From Arcicella sp. (lineage in GTDB: Bacteria > Bacteroidota > Bacteroidia > Cytophagales > Spirosomataceae), in contig JANXML010000177.1 in assembly GCA_025354645.1 (NCBI GenBank), positions 1 to 38,010 on the forward strand: 38,010 bases of DNA, given 5' to 3'. The translations under genes were made by a program, and so were the position numbers. The notes below the pieces were generated by a model. The model ran no database searches and was not told the origin of the DNA. It worked only from the letters and a program-made list of their open reading frames with translations. Positions 33,811-38,010 of the stretch are shown in pieces; the stretch's first letter is position 1, and every line of letters begins with the position of its first letter.

Positions 33811-35226
33811 TTATTTCTTAAACTTCAAAGCCAATACATTTTTCGCAATTTTCCTGCCTTCTGCCAAACCCGTTTCGTTGTCTTGACGAGTATGAATTCC
33901 TCCGTATAAACGTGAAATAGCGGCTTCTCTTGAAAAATCAGCAAAACTTTTATAACTTCTTGTTTTTAAAACAATTCCAGTAGTATTATCTTTTCGTCCT
34001 TCATGGGAATTATCCGTAAAAGCAAAATTTTCTCCAAAGAAGTTGGTCAAAACATCAGAGACCGCACTTGATTGCGTTGAATGTCCCGATGGAAAACCTG
34101 GAAATGGAGGTGTAACAAAAAGTGGCTTCCAGTTTGCATCGATTGTTCTACGAATCATGGTGTATGGACGCTCATTATTGAACTTAAATTTGCACTTCCA
34201 ACAATTGATAAAAGCATCATTTAAAGTGATTCCTGCACGAGCAAATGCCTCCGCCGCTTTTCCCAAACCTGCTTTTGATTGTTTAATCGCAATATTGGTA
34301 ATGTTGTAGGAATGCCCCGCAGGAGTAAAGGTTTCCGTTGGATTATCTGCCCAAAACGCAGCAATTTCTTTCTGGTCTGGTGTTAAAGATTTATTAATAG
34401 AATATGTTTCAAAATACTGCCCAAAATAGGGTGAAGTCAAGGATGAAGAATAATTAATGGGATTTGGCAAAGGCATTTCTTGATTCGCTGGCACAAAAGT
34501 ACGATTCGACCCCCAAGTAGGTTGCATTGGTATTTTTTGACCATTTTCAGTTACTTGCCATGCACCATCAAAAACGGGTAATACGTAAGTGGTGGGAAAA
34601 TTTCTTTTATAGCCTTCATGTCCTCCGTCGGTTTTCGACCATTCAAAAATGGCATCAGCAATGCTTTGCCCGTATTTTTCAGAACGATCAATGATGTCCT
34701 GTGCAACGCCCGTTTTATTGGCATTTTTCAAAACAACTTCCACTGAATCAATGATTTGCTTATTCGTAACTGCTTGTGGTCGAGATACTTCCGCATACAA
34801 AGCTCGCATAATATTAGCCTCAGCGGCATTGGCACTGATTGCCCAATTATACTCTTTCCCTGTTTCTGTTTTCGGTAAAATCGTTAAAGCTGCTAATTGA
34901 CCTGCCAAAGATTGATTGTTAGTAAGTCCGCCTAAAACAGACTCATACATTGTTAATCCACCGAGAGCATACGCACGAGCGGCAACTGGAGGCGTATAGC
35001 CCGAAGTAGTTTTTGTGAGTTTCAATTGCATTTCAGCCCAGGTGCTGGCAATTTCGGCAGAAAACTTATTGGCTGGCGAAGTATCTTCTTTGGGAACTTC
35101 TGGCGTTACGTCAGTTTCTTTAACTTTACATGAATCCAAAAACAAGGCAAAACAGGCAATTGCGAGTAATGAAGAATGTTTTTTAAAGATTCTATTGAAT
35201 AAATTGATTAGTCGTTGTGTTCTCAT
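33811..35226 (-). CDS. Vanadium-dependent haloperoxidase/PAP2-fold lipoprotein
   Basis: A protein of about 471 residues with a hydrophobic N-terminal signal ending in a lipobox-like LFLDSC, so a lipoprotein. The C-terminal part has the vanadate/phosphate pocket of the PAP2/vanadium haloperoxidase fold: NERPYTMIRR, FPSGHSTQSSAVSDVL and SRLYGGIHTRQD (His-x3-Asp). Family proteins are either haloperoxidases or acid phosphatases; the sequence does not decide. I choose ATG 35226 (MRTQRLINLF), which puts the signal close to the start; ATG 35250 would add eight residues. Confidence 0.85.
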   Translation of the reverse strand: MRTQRLINLFNRIFKKHSSLLAIACFALFLDSCKVKETDVTPEVPKEDTSPANKFSAEIASTWAEMQLKLTKTTSGYTPPVAARAYALGGLTMYESVLGGLTNNQSLAGQLAALTILPKTETGKEYNWAISANAAEANIMRALYAEVSRPQAVTNKQIIDSVEVVLKNANKTGVAQDIIDRSEKYGQSIADAIFEWSKTDGGHEGYKRNFPTTYVLPVFDGAWQVTENGQKIPMQPTWGSNRTFVPANQEMPLPNPINYSSSLTSPYFGQYFETYSINKSLTPDQKEIAAFWADNPTETFTPAGHSYNITNIAIKQSKAGLGKAAEAFARAGITLNDAFINCWKCKFKFNNERPYTMIRRTIDANWKPLFVTPPFPGFPSGHSTQSSAVSDVLTNFFGENFAFTDNSHEGRKDNTTGIVLKTRSYKSFADFSREAAISRLYGGIHTRQDNETGLAEGRKIAKNVLALKFKK

Positions 35227-35380
35227 AAGTAAGAAATTTTGGTTGAACATATCTATTTAGGCGATATTTGATTAGTCGTTCTGAGAATTTACAACAAAAT
35301 TCTTGCCATAATTTTCTGAACGATTCTATACACGTAAAGGCGGAATTTTGACTCTCAAATTACTGATTTTTAAGTACATA

Positions 35381-35413
35381 AAAAAAACTCTCCACTGCAA
35401 GAGCAAAGAGTTT
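35381..35413 (-). terminator. Minus-strand terminator-like hairpin without an upstream gene
   Basis: AAACTCT (35385-35391) and AGAGTTT (35407-35413) form a 7-bp stem with a 15-nt loop. Read on the minus strand the stem ends in a run of seven T (35387-35381). No open frame lies upstream on that strand before dnaG. Confidence 0.5.
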
Positions 35414-35568
35414 CTACTATTTATAAATAATAGCAAGGCAACACAACCAATGGTCAGATATTTTCCTTTCTTTTATGACCAGTCATTTCAAGATTGGTCA
35501 CAATTTTTATGAATAAACTTTGAATTTATTTACTAACCGCATTAATCATTTTTTGAAAAAGTACATGG

Positions 35569-35598
35569 TTGAAAAATCGAACAAAAACTGTAATTTTG
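35569..35598 (+). promoter_or_regulatory. dnaG promoter (Bacteroidota type)
   Basis: TTG at 35569-35571 and TAATTTTG at 35591-35598 are separated by 19 nt. Transcription would begin about 14 nt before ATG 35618, a short leader. Confidence 0.65.
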
Positions 35599-35617
35599 AA
35601 TGAAAGAAAATTAAACC

Positions 35618-37741
35618 ATGCGAATTGACCCAGCAACCATAGAACGAATAAGACAAACTGCCGATGTTGCCGATGTCATCGGAGACTATGTGTCTTTGAA
35701 GAAAAAAGGGGCAAATCTTTGGGCGTGTTGTCCTTTTCATGGCGAAAAATCACCATCCTTTTCTGTGTCACCCGCTAAGGGAATTTATAAGTGTTTTGGT
35801 TGTGGGAAAGCGGGAGATTCCATCCGTTTTATCATGGACATTGAAGGCTTAGGATATGGCGAAGCACTACGGCATTTAGCGAAAAAATACGGCATCGAAA
35901 TTCAAGAAACCGTGATGACTGATGAGCAATTATTAGCTCAGAATGAACGAGAGAGCCTTTTGATTGTCTTGAATTACGCTAAAAATTATTACCAGAACAA
36001 TCTTTTCAAACACGATGAAGGGCAAGCCATTGGTTATCCATACTTTAAAGAAAGAGGATTTTCTGATAAAACGATTAATACTTTTGAATTAGGATACAGC
36101 CTCGAATCTTGGGATGCGTTCACGAAGGAAGCTCTCAAAAATGGGTATAATTTGGAGGTTTTAGAGAAGGCGGGATTGACGATTATTAAAGAAAATGAGC
36201 AGTCGGCAGTCGGCGGTCGGCAATCGGCTGATAATACGAAGTCTTTCGATAGATTCAGGAATCGAGTAACTTTCCCTATCCATAATGTCTCTGGAAAGGT
36301 GATTGCTTTTGGGGCGAGGATTTTGAAGGCTGATAAATCGCAAGCCAAATACTTGAACTCGCCCGAGACGGAAGTTTATCATAAATCCAATGTTCTCTAC
36401 GGGATTTTTCAGGCTAAAAATAGCATCCGAACGAAAGATGTTTGTTATTTAGTGGAAGGATATACCGACGTGATTTCCTTGCATCAAGCGGGCATTGAAA
36501 ACGTGGTGGCTTCTTCGGGAACTTCTCTGACGATTGAGCAAATTCGCTTGATTGGACGATTCACGCAGAATATTACGGTTCTCTACGATGGGGACACTGC
36601 AGGAATAAAAGCCTCTTTGCGTGGAATGGACATGATTTTGGAAGAAGGATTAAACGTTAAATTAGTCGTTTTCCCAGAAGGAGAAGATCCTGACAGTTAC
36701 GTACAAAAGATTGGTTCTGATGATTTTGTGAAGCATATTCAAGAAAATGCTAAGGATTTTATTACTTTCAAAGCTGAACTTTCTTTAAAGGAAGCGGCAG
36801 GAGATCCTTTCAAAAAAGCAGAATTAATCAAGGATATGGTGGGAAGTATTTCCAAAATTCCTGATTCCATAAAACGGTCGATATTCTTTCAGAAGACGGC
36901 AAGTTTAATGCAGATTGATGAACAATTATTGATTTCGGAAAGTAATAAAATCACCATTGAAAGAGGCAGACAGAAGGAAAAAGACCGAGAACGAGATATT
37001 AATCGTCAGCGTTTACAGAATGATTTGCCGAAAGGCGTAACACTCAGTAAGCCCGCTCCGAATATCAATTTAGGCGAAATGCCAAGTTTTTCTGAAGACG
37101 AAGAATTTTCTGGGTTTTTAATGCCTGTTGTAGTCGGTGGGGACACCGACCACGGCTTTGCACAAAATGCTGAACCGCTGATTGATTCACCCGAAGCTCC
37201 GAGGATTATACTTTCGGGTATGAGTTTGCAGGAATTGGAATGTATTAGATTGTTAATTAATCACGGCACAAAAGAAGTAGATCCTGGTGTTGCTCCTGGC
37301 GTAACGGTGACGCATTATATTTTAGCAGAAATTGATGGAATGAACTTTGCAACGCCCATTTATCAAGAAATTTTGACCATATTTAGGGAACAGTTCTTGC
37401 AAGGTAATATCTTGAATGCTCAACATTTTATTGGACATCACTTGGAGAATATTCAACAAGAAGCAATCAATCTTTCATCAGAACGTTATTCCATTTCTGA
37501 CCAATGGGTGAAGCACGAAATAATCGTTCCAACGGAAATAGACAAATTGGCGGATCTGGCTTTTCAGAATATTTTGAGGCTGAAAAAAGCCTACAATGAA
37601 CAACAAATGAAGGATATTATGAAACAAATTTCTCAAACTTCTGATATGAACGAACAAACTCGTCTGTTGGAAATGTTTATGCAAGCCAAGCAAATTGAGA
37701 AAGATATTGCGAAAGAATTGGGGACGGTTGTGGTTCGTTGA
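35618..37741 (+). CDS. dnaG: DNA primase
   Basis: It makes RNA primers at the replication fork. The 707 residues show the CHC2 zinc ribbon (Cys38, His41, Cys59, Cys62), the catalytic core, and the TOPRIM domain with the glutamate in YLVEGYTDVISLHQ near residue 282 and LYDGDTAGI near 326. The C-terminal part beyond about 430 is the DnaB-interacting region plus a long linker. Two oddities lie in frame: residues about 194-204 (QSAVGGRQSAD) come from four tandem 7-bp units before the conserved FDRFRNRVTFPI, and residues about 505-511 (VVGGDTD) come from a REP-like hairpin in the linker. Both sit in loops that tolerate inserts. sixA follows after 38 bp. Confidence 0.95.
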   Translation: MRIDPATIERIRQTADVADVIGDYVSLKKKGANLWACCPFHGEKSPSFSVSPAKGIYKCFGCGKAGDSIRFIMDIEGLGYGEALRHLAKKYGIEIQETVMTDEQLLAQNERESLLIVLNYAKNYYQNNLFKHDEGQAIGYPYFKERGFSDKTINTFELGYSLESWDAFTKEALKNGYNLEVLEKAGLTIIKENEQSAVGGRQSADNTKSFDRFRNRVTFPIHNVSGKVIAFGARILKADKSQAKYLNSPETEVYHKSNVLYGIFQAKNSIRTKDVCYLVEGYTDVISLHQAGIENVVASSGTSLTIEQIRLIGRFTQNITVLYDGDTAGIKASLRGMDMILEEGLNVKLVVFPEGEDPDSYVQKIGSDDFVKHIQENAKDFITFKAELSLKEAAGDPFKKAELIKDMVGSISKIPDSIKRSIFFQKTASLMQIDEQLLISESNKITIERGRQKEKDRERDINRQRLQNDLPKGVTLSKPAPNINLGEMPSFSEDEEFSGFLMPVVVGGDTDHGFAQNAEPLIDSPEAPRIILSGMSLQELECIRLLINHGTKEVDPGVAPGVTVTHYILAEIDGMNFATPIYQEILTIFREQFLQGNILNAQHFIGHHLENIQQEAINLSSERYSISDQWVKHEIIVPTEIDKLADLAFQNILRLKKAYNEQQMKDIMKQISQTSDMNEQTRLLEMFMQAKQIEKDIAKELGTVVVR
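36201..36228 (+). repeat. Four 7-bp tandem units inside dnaG
   Basis: AGTCGGC, AGTCGGC, GGTCGGC, AATCGGC in a row. The unit is not a multiple of three, so any gain or loss of one unit would break the dnaG frame. Confidence 0.9.
37133..37150 (+). repeat. REP-like hairpin inside the dnaG linker
   Basis: GTCGGTG (37133-37139) and CACCGAC (37144-37150) pair perfectly around GGGA; with flanking bases the arms reach 10 bp with one mismatch (37130-37153). Over 30 bp it resembles the reverse complement of the 39-bp unit in the psi-like gene (GTCTGTGGAGACACAGA), with the same stem and loop positions. Confidence 0.75.
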
Positions 37742-37779
37742 TTTTAAGAGATTTTTTAATACTTTACCATTAAATAACA

Positions 37780-38010
37780 ATGACAAAAACCTTATATTTA
37801 GTCCGCCACGCACAGGCTTCTGACTCCGTTAGTCCCGATTTAATCCGTCCGCTCGTTGCGAATGGAATGATTGATGCCGCTCGAATGGGCAGACATCTTG
37901 CCTCAAAAATGCAAGGAATTGACCTAATTTTAACCTCAAATGCTGAACGTACACAAATGACGGCACAAGTCTTTTGTGAACAATTAGGTGTTGATAATCA
38001 GATAGTTAAG
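37780..38010 (+). CDS. sixA: Phosphohistidine phosphatase SixA-like (3' end outside the window)
   Basis: The open frame from ATG 37780 runs 77 codons to the window edge. LYLVRHAQAS carries the RHA/RHG phosphatase signature with the catalytic histidine at residue 10, and ILTSNAERTQMTAQVF matches the SixA pattern (SPxxRaxqTA). SixA-type histidine phosphatases remove phosphate from histidine phosphotransfer proteins in E. coli; the target here is unknown. It lies 38 bp after dnaG with no terminator between, so probably the same transcript. Confidence 0.85.
   Translation, partial: MTKTLYLVRHAQASDSVSPDLIRPLVANGMIDAARMGRHLASKMQGIDLILTSNAERTQMTAQVFCEQLGVDNQIVK

Larger units (their letters stand above)
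35227..35617. other. Divergent intergenic region upstream of dnaG
   Basis: A 391-bp gap with no credible gene. It contains a minus-strand terminator-like hairpin (35381-35413), a loose group of TGGTCA/TGACCA sites between 35451 and 35507, and the dnaG promoter at its right end. The hairpin with no gene behind it suggests a short untranslated transcript or a leader of the haloperoxidase gene. Confidence 0.4.

Overview
The window is a piece of an AT-rich Bacteroidota chromosome, most likely a Cytophagales/Spirosomaceae-type bacterium. The evidence is the promoter grammar (TTTG or TTG, 19-21 nt, then TAnnTTTG, seen before several genes), direct-sulfhydrylation methionine genes (metX/metY), the divergent tsaD-tamB pair, lipoprotein and secreted proteins of Bacteroidota style, and many core genes with only weak Shine-Dalgarno sequences. 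The genus is inferred, not proven. No rRNA, tRNA or CRISPR array was seen.

Layout. 1-3.8 kb: the tail of an unknown gene, a DinB/YfiT-like protein lacking its usual N-terminus, metY, a small DUF2809 membrane protein and metX, separated by copies of a ~100-bp palindromic element. 3.8-7.9 kb: a PAP2 phosphatase, the wreck of an S8 (subtilisin-like) peptidase gene, then glmM and tsaD, on the minus strand apart from the wreck. 7.9-8.6 kb: a GxxExxY (PD-(D/E)XK) gene enclosed by near-perfect 39-bp terminal inverted repeats, sitting exactly between tsaD and tamB. 8.6-14.2 kb: tamB, convergent with an Rpn-type nuclease gene that carries a 21-bp minisatellite. 14.2-19.2 kb: an SSS symporter and an ethanolamine-permease-like gene fired from back-to-back promoters, then a group III truncated haemoglobin, an alpha/beta hydrolase and a protein resembling DNA polymerase III psi (HolD) with a tandem-repeat linker. 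19.2-26.5 kb: a KdaD-like FAH-family enzyme, an SsuD-like flavin monooxygenase, a small tyrosine phosphatase, a secreted TPR protein, a small outer-membrane-type protein, a second SSS symporter and a low-complexity protein. 26.8-32.0 kb: a cysteine desulfurase, a 41-residue membrane protein not caught by ordinary length cut-offs, a membrane-anchored unknown, a TonB-C protein and an M1 peptidase. 32.0-38.0 kb: a REP-associated (RAYT) transposase, a NUDIX hydrolase, a vanadium-haloperoxidase/PAP2 lipoprotein, dnaG and the start of sixA.

What stands out is the density and variety of small palindromic repeats. I count about nine families in 38 kb. Several lie in frame inside genes: a perfect 33-bp (11-codon) palindrome inside the RAYT gene with a sister copy just past its 3' end; a hairpin sequence shared by the dnaG linker and the tandem array of the psi-like gene; and a four-unit 7-bp repeat inside dnaG. 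The best candidate for an undescribed system is the pairing of the RAYT with coding-compatible palindromes, together with the inverted-repeat-bounded GxxExxY cassette. Both are inferences from sequence layout and need genome-wide comparison.
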